NCBI GenBank assembly: GCA_911728435.2
Contig: OU452209.1
Coordinates: 15,420,869 to 15,484,868, forward strand
Origin: Apoderus coryli
Taxonomy: Eukaryota; Arthropoda; Insecta; Coleoptera; Attelabidae
Direction: 5' to 3'
Length of the DNA: 64,000 nucleotides
The notes below the pieces were generated by a model that had not been told where the DNA came from, made no database searches, and worked only from the letters and a program-made list of their open reading frames with translations. Each line of letters opens with the position of its first letter. Position 1 is the stretch's first letter. The position numbers were made by a program, and so were the translations under genes. Below, in pieces: positions 34,772 to 46,149 of the stretch.

Positions 34772-36330
34772 TTATGGTGCGTTATCCTTAAGGACGTTGG
34801 CTATTACATTTGCCCACCTGATCTTATTTGTAGCTGTCCTGAATAGTTCTATGGAGGTCATATTTGTCCATTGTCGTAGGTTTTTAAGCCATGAGTTGCG
34901 TCTTCTTCCTGGTCCCCTTTTGGTATTGATTTTGCCTTCAATTATAAGTTGGAGCAGTTCGTATTTTTCATTTCTCATGATGTGGCCAAAATATTGTGTT
35001 TTTCGTTTCTTTATGAGGATCATGAGCTCTCTTTCTTTGTTCATTCTCCGCAAGACTTCCTCGTTTGTCGTATGACTCATGTAGGATATTCTGAGCATTT
35101 TTCGGTAACACCAGAGTTCAAATGCTTGGATTCTTTTTTATGTTGCCTCTGTCATTATCCAAGCTTCAACACCGTAGAGTAAAGTAGAGAAAACATAGCA
35201 CTTAAGTATTCGAGCTCTCAATGAAAGATTCAGCTGGCGACTACATAGGACTTTTTGCATTATGTAAAATACTGTACGTGCTTTTTCTAGTGAGTGGTCC
35301 CAAGTTTCATCAAGATTGCTTCCAAGGTAAGTTATTCTTGTTACTTTTTCCAGATCTTTTCCGTTAACCTTGATCTTCACCGTTCTGTTCTGGTGTTTGC
35401 TGATGATCATCGTTTTTGTTTTCTGTGTCTTTAGTTTCATTCCAAATTCTTCGCTGGCTGCCGTTATCCTCTCCATTAGACGTTGTAGTGCTTCAGCATT
35501 ATCTGCCAGAATGACCGTGTCATCAGCATATCGCAGGTTGTTGATACATTGTCCATTTATAATTATGCCATCTGAGGTGTCTTCCAGAGCTTTTTTAAAT
35601 ATCTCCTCCGAGTAAACGTTAAATAGTATGGGTGACAGAATACATCCCTGTCTTACTCCCTTCTCGATATTAATTTTTCCAGATGTTTTCTTTTTTATTC
35701 TAATTTTGGCCTTTTGTTCCTGATAGAGGTTTGAAATAATCCTTAAATCCTTATCGTCTATGTTACATGACCTTAAGATGTTCATTAGTTTATCATGTTT
35801 CACCAGGTCAAAAGCCTTTTGAAAATCAATAAAACACAAGTACACATCAGTATCGACATCTCTACATCTTTCAATTAATACTCGTATTGAAAAAAGTGCT
35901 TCTCTTGTTCCGAAGCCGTTCTTAAAACCAAATTGATTTTGACCAGTATGTTCGTCTAATTTACTGTATATTCTACTATGTATTATTCGAAGGAAAAATT
36001 TGAGCACATGATTCATCAGGCTTATAATCCTATGTTCTTCACATTTCTTGGAGTTTCTCTTTTTTGGTATTGGTACAAATATCGATGTCAGCCATTCTTC
36101 TGGTATTATACCTGTTTCATATATTTTATTAAATAGATCTTCTACTACTTCGATGTGTTCGTCTAGTAGTAATTTTATTATCTCAATTGGTATATTATCT
36201 TCTCCAACAGCTTTTCTGTGCTTTAGCTGCTTTGCCGCTCTGGTAATTTCGTCCTTTGTGATATAAAGTCCAGTCGCTGCCTCCTGCTTACCAATGTCTT
36301 CTCTTCCCTGGTCTTGAAACATCTTCTTTC
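34772..36330 (-). pseudogene. RTE-type LINE reverse transcriptase, nearly complete RT with one frame break
   Basis: The main frame (35138-36322) holds all RT blocks: KAVGEDNIPIEIIKLL, IPEEWLTSIFVPIPKK, HRIISLMNHVLKFFLRI, NQFGFKNGFGTREALF, CFIDFQKAFDLV, GVRQGCILSPILFNVYSEE and YADDTVILAD with both Asp present. The C-terminal domain continues in another frame (34772-35098: LRISYMSHTTNEEVLRRM, GRRRNSWLKNLRQW). One shift near 35100-35138 breaks it. The endonuclease is missing. Same family type as 3-1067 and 2860-3790. Confidence 0.88.
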
Positions 36331-36569
36331 ACGTATTCTTTCCATCTGGTTATTTGCTCTTCTATGTTGAGTAGTCAATTTCTTGACATCTTTCACTTAT
36401 CCAGGTTTCTTTGGCTTGTTGGATCTTTATTCTGATGTTTTTGTGTATTTATTTGTATTTTGTTTCGTTTTTGCCCTTGTATCCCATTATACAATTAAAT
36501 CAAATGTTGGTTTTAAGTTCGTGAACTGTTGCGGGATTATTTCTGTAAACTTTCGATTTCATAAAACTC

Positions 36570-36735
36570 TGCAGTATCTCGAGCTTTCCTATAATACATC
36601 TCTACTATCCTATGTAAACAGAAAAAACCGCCTCTGTTATATGTCACTCTCAGTAGAACGCGCTTTTTGTGTTCTTCTGTTTACATAGGATCTCGCGCGT
36701 TAGTAGAGATGAATTATAGGATTCTAAAGATACTA
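36570..36735. repeat. Inverted repeat of about 50-base arms
   Basis: The arms 36570-36622 and 36680-36735 are near-complementary (catctctactatcc against its inverse; ctatgtaaacagaa against tctgtttacatag). The loop is about 57 bases. It borders the mariner-type remnant on its right and may be a piece of its end or a separate hairpin. Confidence 0.65.
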
Positions 36736-36739
36736 CAAA

Positions 36740-37060
36740 CCCACAAAAAAATCTAAAGGTCTCAAATCGCACGATCTTGGTGGCCAATTTACTCCTCCTT
36801 TACGAGAAATTATACGATTTTCGAACTTTTCTTTCAAAAGATCCATTGTTTCTCCTGCTGCCTGACAAGTGGGACCATCCTCTTGAAACCACATATTCTC
36901 TACGTCTAGATCATCTATTTCCCGCTACAAAAAGCTTCGGATCATCTCCCTGCCGCGATTTCCATTGACTGTAATCGCATTTCCATTTTCCAAAAAAATG
37001 GTCCGATAATTCCTCTGAACCACAAACCACACCAAACCGTAACTTTTTGTAGATGTAATG
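36740..37060 (-). pseudogene. Mariner/Tc1-type transposase remnant just before eag exon 8
   Basis: On the - strand in shifting frames: VTVWCGLWFRGIIGPFF, then FLENGNAITVNGNRGREMI and, near 36775, VNWPPRSCDL with PLDFF. These are the block after the first catalytic Asp, the middle region and the third catalytic block of Tc1/mariner-like transposases of the type seen in arthropods. The part between is degraded and the N-terminus is missing. Confidence 0.75.
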
Positions 37061-37155
37061 GTTGCGCTCATATTTTGTGCAAAAACAGCGGTTATTGCGG
37101 GACAGCCTTTATACTACTATCTACCATTTATCTATGTCGTTAAATTATATTTCAG

Positions 37156-37355
37156 CGTTGTTGTACGCAACGATATTCGGTCATGTCACCACAATCATCC
37201 AACAAATGACATCTGCTACGGCAAAATACCACGACATGTTGAACAACGTGCGGGAGTTTATGAAGTTGCACGAAGTCCCTAAAGCCTTGTCCGAACGTGT
37301 CATGGACTACGTAGTGTCCACATGGGCGATGACAAAGGGCTTGGACCAGGACAAA
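37156..37355 (+). CDS. eag: eag exon 8: end of S6 and C-linker
   Basis: A 200-base exon after acceptor atatttcag. It completes an Ala codon and encodes [20 protein letters not shown], then the C-linker helices ([20 protein letters not shown] to [10 protein letters not shown]). It ends on a codon boundary at donor GTAAGC. A mariner-type remnant ends about 95 bases upstream. Confidence 0.97.
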
Positions 37356-37589
37356 GTAAGCAAGCGAGCTTTACATCATTTTTAATACAAAAAACTGTTG
37401 CCCTCGAGACCCAAATAGCTCTCTATATATTTAAGTATCAAAATAATATTTTTGTGAACTATTTGGGGTGGTTTTTCAGGTCATTTTATAACTGTAATTG
37501 AATTTAAATATTTTTTCGAGATAAAGCAACTACAACTTTTTTATCTCTTCTATTTTTTTCGTATGTTGCTTCGTTTACGATATAAAAAT

Positions 37590-37890
37590 TTAAAACATTT
37601 TCATCATATCAAGAATATTTGCGAATAATTTAACTAGAGGAGATTTAACAATATCAGCTTTAGGTGAAATTTCTTTCGATGGTTCAACTGGTGATTTCTT
37701 ATCTGATACGAAGCCTTTAATGTCTTCAAGTTTTTCTAATATTTCAATCTCTGGTGTTGGATCCTTCGATGGTTCAAGAGGAGATTTCACAATATCAGCC
37801 TTAGGTGAAATTTCTTTCGACAGTGTCACACCTGCGTTGTCTGAAGACTTGGTTTTTGTTATTAAGAAAAAACACTGTAAAAATCAGCAT
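37590..37890 (-). other. Open frame with repeated EPSKEISPKADIVKSPL unit, identity unknown
   Basis: A - strand frame without stops encodes a low-complexity peptide in which SKEISPKADIVKSPL occurs twice, separated by EPSKDPTPEIEILEKLEDIK and GFVSDKKSPV. It is rich in Lys, Glu, Pro and Ser, like PEVK or neurofilament-type proteins. A possible splice acceptor (tgatttttacag) precedes it on the - strand. It may be a captured exon of another gene, an old transposon piece, or chance. No function is assigned. Confidence 0.35.
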
Positions 37891-38389
37891 GAAATGCTCG
37901 ATAGGACACCAGGTGTGACCCACATTTATGCAATTGCAAAAACAACTTTCCCTTTCATTTTCCTAAATGGATGTGGCAGAAAACAAACAACTCCATAGAA
38001 ATATGCCTTTCAAAAATAACACAAACATTCAAAATTTCCTGTTTGCTTTGAACCGCAAACTAGTGTGACAACACGACAATTTAAAAGTTTCGCAAATAGA
38101 AAGAGTTAGGCCAACCCAATAAAAACACAAAATAATTATAAATATAAAATGTAGGGTTTTGTCCCTTTGATATTATTCTCGTATTTTTATTTTTATCGCT
38201 GTCGCTTCAACTTAACAGCCAGGGCCGTAACGAGACAAAAATTTACTCAAGGCAGCTCCAATTTTCGCTTCCTTTAGTCGTTTTTCGTTTGTGTTATGTA
38301 AATGATAATTTTTTACTAAATATAGTAACCAATCAATTTACTTAATTTTAAGTCATGTGGTGTTTTCAGTTTTGTGTTTTTTTTTATTA

Positions 38390-40055
38390 AAAATTGAATT
38401 TGATTACCAACTAAATTGGAGGGTACAAGTAGACCGCTACATCTCTAAAGCCAATAAAGCTATCAACATTCTAAGATACCTTTGCACTACCTGGTGGGGA
38501 TCACATCCTGTTACAATGCTAAATTTTTACAGGGCATATGTCCGGTAGGCAGATGCGCCAAAACTAATCTCATCAAACTTGATAGGATTCAGTACAAGGC
38601 TCTTCGCTTATGCTTGGGTTTAATGAAATCTACGCCGACCAATATCATTCTGTCTCAGGCCGCGGAAATGTCCTTGAGATATAGGAGAATCTGGTTAGCG
38701 GAGAAATTCATAATGAAATCATTTTCTTCTTATAATAATTTTGTGAGAGAATTTACACAAAAATTATATATAAGTTTTAATGAAAATTTTAGTTATTGGA
38801 ATAGAGGGAGCAGTCCTCCTCTATTGGACGCATTCGATTCTTGTTCTGCCTATTTCGGCAAAATGATACAGGACGTTTCTATGCCTTGTTATGATTATGC
38901 ATATGAGTTGCAGTACTTTACCATACCAGTTTTCCTATCCCAATTATCCAAAGATGAGACCTCTGCTGTAGAATTTAAAAGATATGTGGCAGAACATTGG
39001 GAAAACCACGTAGAAACTTTTACTGACGGGTCTAAAAAAGAACGCAACCAAGTGGGGATAGGGATTTTTTGCCCACAGAGAAATATCTCCATAGCAGAAA
39101 GAGTTCCGGATTATTTTTCAATATGTACAGCTGAAATTATTGCTATTAAAAGAGCAGTAGAAATGTGGAAAATATATTATATTCTCCGACTGGAGAGCTG
39201 CTCTTATGAAACTGAAAAAAATATGATTACATGGGAAAATGGACAGGATAACTTTGGAAACTAAAAAATTAATTGCTGAGGAAAGGGAAAACAGAATAAT
39301 AATAACATTATCATGGGTTCCTTCTCACTGTGGAATTAAAGGCAACGAGATTGCCGATCAATTGGTGAATAGAGGACGAGAAAAGCAAGAATTAACTGAG
39401 TATTTGATCCCGTATATGGACCTCCTGGGAGTACTAAAGGACAGCGTTTGGGTTGGGTGGAGCGAAGAATGGAGGTCAGCTGGACGAACTAAGGGTGTGA
39501 ACTATGTTGCTATGGTGGAGAAACCATATAGAAGGGTATGGTTTAAAAGCTATAATAATAACAGAAAAGATTTAGTTACACTGTGCCGTATGAGGAGTAA
39601 TCATTGTTTATCGGGACAACATTTGAATAAGATTCATGTGAGGGACAGTGCGCTTTGTGAATGTGGTGAAGAAGAAACTTTACAACATATTTTTTTCGAA
39701 TGTCCACAGTATGTTGCTCAAAGTAAAGAGTTGTATCAAGAACTTTCGGTTAGTGCTTTGGTGGCGCCGCTTTGGTTGGGTTCTGTAGTGCATGAATTGC
39801 TTTCGCCTAGAGTAGTTGAATTCGTAGGTCGTTTTTTTGGTAGCATGTAATTTGAGACTTTGTGTGTTTGTGCTTCTGGTGTGGGAAAGATGAATAAGTG
39901 AAGACTGAATTGGATCTTCTTATCTTTCAAGGTTTTGTGGCGGTTTGGGACTCACCCCTTGTGTTATCCGAACGAGTATAAAGGTGTTCAATCACCCCTG
40001 GCCAAATAGCCCTGGTAGCTGCGGCCAATAAAGAAGAGCAAATACATACATACAA
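38390..40055 (+). pseudogene. LINE with RNase H domain (I/R1-group type), 5'-truncated
   Basis: The element starts in the thumb region (FDYQLNWRVQVDRYISKANK, RIQYKALRLCLGLMKSTPTN) and continues into an RNase H domain: TFTDGSKKERNQVGIGIF, AEIIAIKRAVEMW, then after a frame break near 39230 LSWVPSHCGIKGNEIADQLV. A C-terminal Cys/His motif CECGEEETLQHIFFEC follows, then a stop at 39850. The RNase H acidic residues (D, E, D) are recognisable. Its 3' tail ends near 40055 in tacatacatac. RT catalytic blocks are missing, so it is a dead copy. It lies in eag intron 8. Confidence 0.85.
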
Positions 40056-40092
40056 AAATTAATTAAACGTCAAACTGACAACTGGTTTAAAA

Positions 40093-42017
40093 ATGTCGCG
40101 AAGATTTGGTATTGCATCTAACGATGCAATTAATTATATTATATGTAATAATATACCAACAAATACAATCAAATCAAAAAAATATGTATGGAAAATATTT
40201 CTAGAGTTTTGTGCTACCAGAGAATATGAACTGAATGCTGAAACGAGTTTGAGTAATTTGGCTAATATATTGAAAGATTATGCGGTAAATATGAGAAAAG
40301 CTGACGGAACTGAATATAAAGAAGCAACTGTAAAAACAATTTGGAATACTACGAGTAGGCTACTCCAGGAACAATACTTCAATGACTTCAAAATTGTATT
40401 CGACCCATTTACCAGTGTGATATTTAAAAATGCGCGAGATGCAAGAAATGCAAAACGTAAAAGATTACAGCAGAATCCTAACAAACGAAAATGCAGTTCA
40501 TCAAATTTGAGTTCAAGTGATTTGGCTAGAATCATTGGATTATGGGATGAATGTACACCAGAAGGTTTACAAAAAAAAATACCATATTGTAGCTGTTGAG
40601 TTAGCTTGGCGAGGTGGTGAACCAGCTGATTTCCTTATAGATTATTTCACGATTGAGAAAAATAATAGTGGAACGCCAACGAACAGAATTGAATACAATC
40701 CAATATTCAGTAAAATGTGGTTTACATTAAATTATCTACAAAAACAGGCCATTAATTTTAGGTTTAGTAAGTTTAGTTGGCCACAGAATATTTTTTTCGT
40801 TTTCAAGGATTTTAAAAATCTTAGATTTTGGACATTTTATTTTTTTCATTTTAGCTATTATTCTATATTTCCTTAAACTACATTTTAATATCTATAAAAC
40901 CAGCCTAATTAATATCTGGATTTTAGCAAGTTTAGTTGATCAGAGAATAATTTTTTCGTTTTCAAGAAATTTAAAAATTTTTGACTTTTGGACTTTTCAT
41001 TTTCTTTTTAAATAAACTGGACTACTTTTTAGCTATTATGCTATATTTCCTTAAACCACATTAAATTATCTACAAAACAGGTCATTAATTTTAGTTTTAC
41101 CAAGTTTAATTGGCCAGAGAATAATTTTTTCGTTTTCTACAATTAGACTCTTGGACTTTTATTTTTTTTTTAATCAACTGGAGCTATTTTGCTATATTTC
41201 CTTAAACTACATCAAAATATCTTCTACAAAATAACCCATTAATATTAGTTTTAGCAAGTGTAGCTAGCCAGAGAATAATTTTTTCGTTTTCTAGAATTTT
41301 AAATTTGTTTTAGATTTTTGGACTTTATAATTTTTTTAATTATTTAAAATATTTTAATGTAGTTTGAAAAATATAGCAAAATAGCTAAAAATTAGTCCAG
41401 TATAAACTGTACATTAAAATATTTATTAAATAAACCATTAGTCTTAGTTTTAGCAAGTTTACTTAGCGGGGGAATAATATAAGGAGGATCGAAAAGTTGT
41501 ACAAATAGTAAGTGGCTTGTTCCAAATATTGCAAACGAAAGTGCATGCCCTGTTCGGTTATTCCATAAATTATTGTCCAAAAGGGGAAAAAATATTATTT
41601 CCAGTCGCCTATTCTTGAGACCAAATCGTTTATGGAAATCCGAAATTGACACATGGTTTGACAATATACCGTTAGGCAAGAACACAATTAATATGTGGAC
41701 CAAATCATCAGCGCAAGCTATTGGTTTGGACACTAAGTGTAAAAAGAGATCCAATCATTCGAACAGATCAACTGCCAATTAGCCATTTGGCAAATAAAGG
41801 AGTTTCTGAGCAGCAATTAATAAAAATAACAGGACATAGCAGCTCTAATTCAATTAAACCGTATTTGAATATTAACCAAGAACGCCATGGTGAAATAATC
41901 AACACCATGCGAGGAATTTCTTCAACAGTGAAAATTAACAATCCGTCAACTTCAGCAAACTCTTCTTCCAATTTAACATTTACCAATTGTACTGTTGTTT
42001 TAAATAAAAAGGAATAA
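40093..42017 (+). pseudogene. Crypton-like tyrosine recombinase, interrupted
   Basis: N-terminal part 40093-40590: NTIKSKKYVWKIFLEFCATR, VNMRKADGTEYKEATVKTIW, a SAM-like core-binding region as in Crypton and DUF3504 proteins. After a frame shift, AVELAWRGGEPADF supplies the first catalytic Arg. Following 700 bases of AT-rich tandem repeats, the catalytic end resumes: LFLRPNRLWKSEIDTWFDNI, NHS then RTDQLPISHLANKGVSEQQL, ITGHSSSNSIKPYLNI, giving the Arg/His/Tyr set of tyrosine recombinases. A further shift lies near 41755. Cryptons move through circular DNA with recombinase only. It ends in a stop at 42017. Confidence 0.75.
40745..41475 (+). repeat. About five tandem units of roughly 165 bases inside the Crypton-like gene
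   Basis: The word ttttagcaagtttagttggc, with variants, recurs near 40760, 40925, 41095, 41250 and 41445, each followed by cagagaataattttttcgtt. Part of a unit near 41335-41405 is inverted (tagcaaaatagctaaaaatt against ttttagctattatgc). The array separates the two halves of the recombinase frame. Confidence 0.75.
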
Positions 42018-42125
42018 TATTTGTTTGATTAAAACTATTACATTTTGTATTGAAAATTATTAAACGTCAGATTGGCAATCAAATTTTTGATATCTACAAA
42101 GTAAAAAATTATCTTATCGCATACT

Positions 42126-42252
42126 CCTCGGGCCTTGATAAATACTCAAAATTTTGTCATAGAGAATCCTTCAAGCGAGTTGCTCAAGGATAATAGCCCT
42201 CGGCTATCGACATTCTCCATGACAAAATTATCTCGGTATTATCAAGACCCTA
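42126..42252. repeat. Inverted repeat after the Crypton-like gene
   Basis: cgggccttgataa and attttgtcatagagaa (42130-42168) are complementary to ttctccatgacaaaat and ttatcaagaccctag (42213-42252). The pair forms a 120-base hairpin. It could be a MITE. Confidence 0.65.
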
Positions 42253-42496
42253 GGGGTATTACTACTGAAACTAAAATTAGTGTAAAACTTGGACGCAGGT
42301 TTTCAGTTCTGATCGACTTTTTTTTGGGATGTCAAATTTTCTCAGTAGAACCTAGCAAGGGACTAGTCAGCCTATGCCTAGTTACCAGCATTGCCACCAG
42401 CTAAGACGCAGAACTACGCCACTCCAAATCCTGGAAAGGATCTATCACCAGAGATATTTGAAGTTGAAATGAACAAAACAGAAAATTACTTTGAGG

Positions 42497-44600
42497 TTAA
42501 TTTATTTATTTATTTATTCATTTACGGACTTAAGTCCATTATACATAACACAAATATAAATTTAATTACATCAAGATTACAGAACCATAAAAAACAATAA
42601 TACAATAATAAGCATACAGCTAAAAAACTCAAACATCTTGAAGAGCTGAACATAAAAATGAAATATCAAACAATAACACATTAATAACAATAAAACAAAA
42701 CGTCTTAGCGAATTTGATGACGTTGTCGCAAACCCTTAACAAACTCACCGTAAGGTGAAAAAAAATCGAGATCCGGATCGACAGCCAGGTGACGATTAGC
42801 CGATCCCAAAACTCGTGGAATAAATCCATGAGACGTACAATTTCTGCGACAGAACGGCTCATGAAACAGCCGAGTACCTCTGACCCGACGCACTGGAACG
42901 CGAAAGGTAATCTCGCTCAATAAGTGCGAAGAGGAGACTAAACCATTCAACACCCTGTACAAAACAATCAGATCCTTCACGCTTCTCCGCTCAGCCAAAA
43001 TGGTCAATCTCAAATCATCGCACAGTGAAAAGTAGTCGTAAGTATAATCTGGCGGTGGAGGACGTCCAAGCTTAAAATGCATAAATCTTAAAAATTTATG
43101 CTGAACCCTCTCAATACTGTCCACATGACTTGCGTAAGACGGATTCCAAACCGCCGATGCATATTCCAAATGTGGTCTGACCAATGCATTGTATAGTAGT
43201 CTAATCGATCTTATATCTGTGAAATCAGAAGTAATACGTTTAATAAATCCTAACATTTTCAATGCCTTAGTTGTCATGCAATTTATGTGATCCACAAAGG
43301 TCAAGGAATGATCTATCCTAACACCAAGATCAACCACAAAAGTCCTACAAGTCAAGCGAGTGTCGGAGATAACGTACTCATACAAGAAAGGCTCCCTCGC
43401 ACGATGAAAACCCACATAGAAACACTTTGAAGCATTAAGCACTATTTCATTTCGGTCACACCAATGCATAAGTCTAATCAGATCATCCTGCAGCAAATAA
43501 CAATCCGTCGCACAGCCAATCTTACGATAAAATTTAAGATCATGTGCAAACAATTTAAAATTACTATAAAGAAAACATCGTTCAATATCATTAATAAACA
43601 AATTAAATAAGAGTGGTCCCAAATGTGAACCTTGGGGCACACCTGATGAAACATGAATAGGTCGTGACTGGAACTCATTCACACGCACAATCTGCGATCT
43701 GTCCTGCAAATAACTCTGTATCCAGCGCAAAATGCCAACAGGTAAGCCTGTCAAGTGAAGCTTGCGCATCAGCAACCGGTGGTTCACCCTATCAAAGGCC
43801 TTGGAGAAATCGGTGTAGACCGAATGTACCTGGCATCCCTCTCCCAAGGCACGACACAAATCGTTTGAATACTCAAGTAGGTTAAGCTCTGCCGACCTTC
43901 GCGAAACAAATCCGAACTGTTGGTCGTTAACAAGAGCTTCCAAAATGAGCTTTAAGTGTTTAGTTAATATCTTCTCAAATAATTTGGGTATAGCGTTGAT
44001 GATAGAAATGGGTCTATAATTAGATACCTCACTCTTGTTACCAGATTTAAAGATTGGCGTCACAAAACTAACCTTCCAACGACTAGGAAAGTGACCAAAC
44101 TGGATGGAGGCATTAAAATTTATATGTAGAGGACGGGACAGTGCAAAACTGCATCCCTTTAATAGTCTTGGTGCAACACCATCAGGACCAGACCCCTTAT
44201 TGATATTCATCGTACTAAGCTCATCAAATATGTCTGCAATATTTATGTGATAATCGCCCAGTCGATCCCGCTGCCCCGGCAAGCAAGAAGCGCCACCCAA
44301 GGAATCAGCATCCCCAGGGGAATAGACGGACTCAAAGTAGGCAGCGAATAGATCCACCAACTCTTGGCCATCGTTGCTAATGCTGGAATTATAGGATACT
44401 TGCAATGGTATTTGACCTGAATTCCTCTTTGAATTAACAAACCTCCAAAATGCCGCAACATTATCAGACAACTCACCCTCAATGGAACGGACATAATCAT
44501 TATAACAAGATCGCGATAACCTTTGACATTCCGATCTAAGCCTACAGAAATCCTCATAGTCATCGCGCGAACCCGATAATTTATAACGCTTATGAGCCCT
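42497..44600 (-). mobile_element. Jockey/CR1-like LINE with a near-intact reverse transcriptase frame
   Basis: A 588-codon - strand frame (42705-44471) holds WKVSFVTPIFKSGNKSEVSN, NYRPISIINAIPKLFEK, QQFGFVSRRSAELNLLEY, VYTDFSKAFDRVNHRLL, SSGVPQGSHLGPLLFNLFIN, LFAHDLKFYRKIG, the thumb region and the C-terminus with stop at 42705. The 3' tail is a TAAA-type run at 42497-42525. The catalytic motif reads FAHD, so the first Asp is replaced by His and the enzyme should be dead although the frame is open. The endonuclease is absent. Confidence 0.88.
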
Positions 44601-44649
44601 TCAAGATTTTCCTTCCAAAATCGCTAAATTGGGGTAGGAACAAATTTAT

Positions 44650-45190
44650 CATCACACTGGTTGGTAGATTGGTAGAGTGGTCGGAAAGGCATCAACTATT
44701 AATAAATCCTTCGAAAACTAAAGTTTTGTTATTTGGCAAAAATAGACAGTCAGTATTAGAGAGCATGAATATAAGAATTGGGAACACTTCATTAAATATA
44801 TCGGAAAGTGCACAAAATTTGGGGCTTATAATGGATTCTGATTTACGATTCTCTGAACATATATCAAAATGTGTCTCAAAATCATATGCTACATTAAAAA
44901 TGTTATATCCGCAGAGACATGTGCTTTCGATAGATCTTAAAGCCAAATTAACTGAAGCCTTAGTACTAAGTAATTTTAATTATTGTGATGTCGTCTTTAT
45001 AGCGCCAACAAGACTTTGGAACACGTTGTATTGATAAAAATCGCATACAACGTGTTCAAAAGTCTTATTTGCGCTATATCTGGTATTAGAAAGTATGAGC
45101 GAGTGAGTCATAAGTTGGTTGATGTTGAGTGGCTTTCGATGGAAGAACGAAGATTTCTTCACTCGGCAGTATTATACCATATTATTATTA
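44650..45190 (+). pseudogene. LINE fragment ending just before eag exon 9
   Basis: Encodes WSERHQLLINPSKTKVLLFG, SAQNLGLIMDSDLRFSEHIS, KCVSKSYATLKMLYPQRHVL, SNFNYCDVVF, then after a shift SGIRKYERVSHKLV and [17 protein letters not shown], matching the thumb and C-terminal region of the family at 22936-24688. It stops about 25 bases before the acceptor of eag exon 9, so part of that intron's 3' end is LINE-derived or directly adjacent. Confidence 0.8.
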
Positions 45191-45215
45191 TTACTTTATG
45201 ACTGTCCCATTCCAG

Positions 45216-45468
45216 GTTTTAAATTTCTGTCCAAAAGACATGAAGGCCGACATCTGCGTCCATCTCAACCGTAAAGTGTTCAACGAGCATCCAGCATTCC
45301 GCTTAGCGTCTGACGGATGTCTTCGAGCTTTAGCTATGCACTTCACCATGTCACATTCAGCACCCGGTGATCTTTTGTATCACACGGGCGAATCAATAGA
45401 TTCTCTCTGCTTTATTGTGACGGGATCGTTGGAAGTGATACAAGACGATGAAGTTGTTGCTATTTTAG
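45216..45468 (+). CDS. eag: eag exon 9: end of C-linker and first half of cNBHD
   Basis: A 253-base exon with acceptor tcccattccag and donor GTAAGA. It starts with [20 protein letters not shown] and runs through [20 protein letters not shown] to EVVAIL, the first strands of the cyclic-nucleotide-binding homology domain. In Eag channels this domain does not bind cyclic nucleotides strongly and contacts the PAS domain. LINE-derived sequence reaches to within about 30 bases of its acceptor. Confidence 0.97.
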
Positions 45469-45526
45469 GTAAGATAGACTTTTGATCTGTGATAGTATAG
45501 TTTAACAATCGTTTCTTTTGATGTAG

Positions 45527-45854
45527 GTAAAGGTGATGTGTTCGGTGATTCGTTTTGGAAGGACAACGCTGTCGGCCAATCCGCGGCAAACGTCCGTGCT
45601 CTAACATACTGTGATTTACATACAATTAAACGCGATAAATTGCTTGAAGTTCTCGACTTTTATCAGGCGTTCGCTAATAGTTTTGCTCGTAATTTAATTT
45701 TAACGTATAATCTGCGGCATAGATTAATATTTCGCAAAGTAGCCGATGTTAAACGAGAACGGGAATTAGCAGAGCGGCGGAAAAATGAACCGCAACTAGA
45801 TCAAAATCAAGACCATTTGGTTCGGAAGATTTTCTCGAAGTTCAGAAGAGACAG
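45527..45854 (+). CDS. eag: eag exon 10: second half of cNBHD and conserved basic region
   Basis: A 328-base exon after a 58-base intron (acceptor tgatgtag, donor GTAAGC). It encodes [20 protein letters not shown] through [20 protein letters not shown] to [12 protein letters not shown], which closes the domain and gives the conserved helix and calmodulin-binding-type basic segment after it. It ends in phase 2. Confidence 0.97.
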
Positions 45855-45909
45855 GTAAGCACCTATGATGATTTACGTACAAAACATACTCTCTTGTGTT
45901 TCTTAAAAG

Positions 45910-46091
45910 GAGTCAACAAGCTGCTGTAGCTGCAGCAGCTGTAAACGCTCAACTAGATGTTGAAAAATGCGAGGAAGGCATCGACAAAAACAGTAACAGC
46001 ACAATGCCAACAACGAAACTGTCATCTGTAGCTGAGAAGGATGACAGTGGCAACGGCGGTGTCAAAACGACGTTGTCGCGTCCAGCTTCGG
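45910..46091 (+). CDS. eag: eag exon 11: variable cytoplasmic tail
   Basis: A 182-base exon in matching phase after a 55-base intron. It encodes SQQAAVAAAAVNAQLDVEKC followed by a Ser/Asn/Lys-rich segment ending RPAS. The Ala run comes from a GCT/GCA-rich stretch. Such tail exons vary between species. The donor is GTCAGT, weaker than its neighbours, so some alternative splicing here is possible. Confidence 0.85.
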
Positions 46092-46149
46092 GTCAGTGCC
46101 ATAGCAACACATTTATAAATAATACCCCTATATCTATAATAATTTACAG

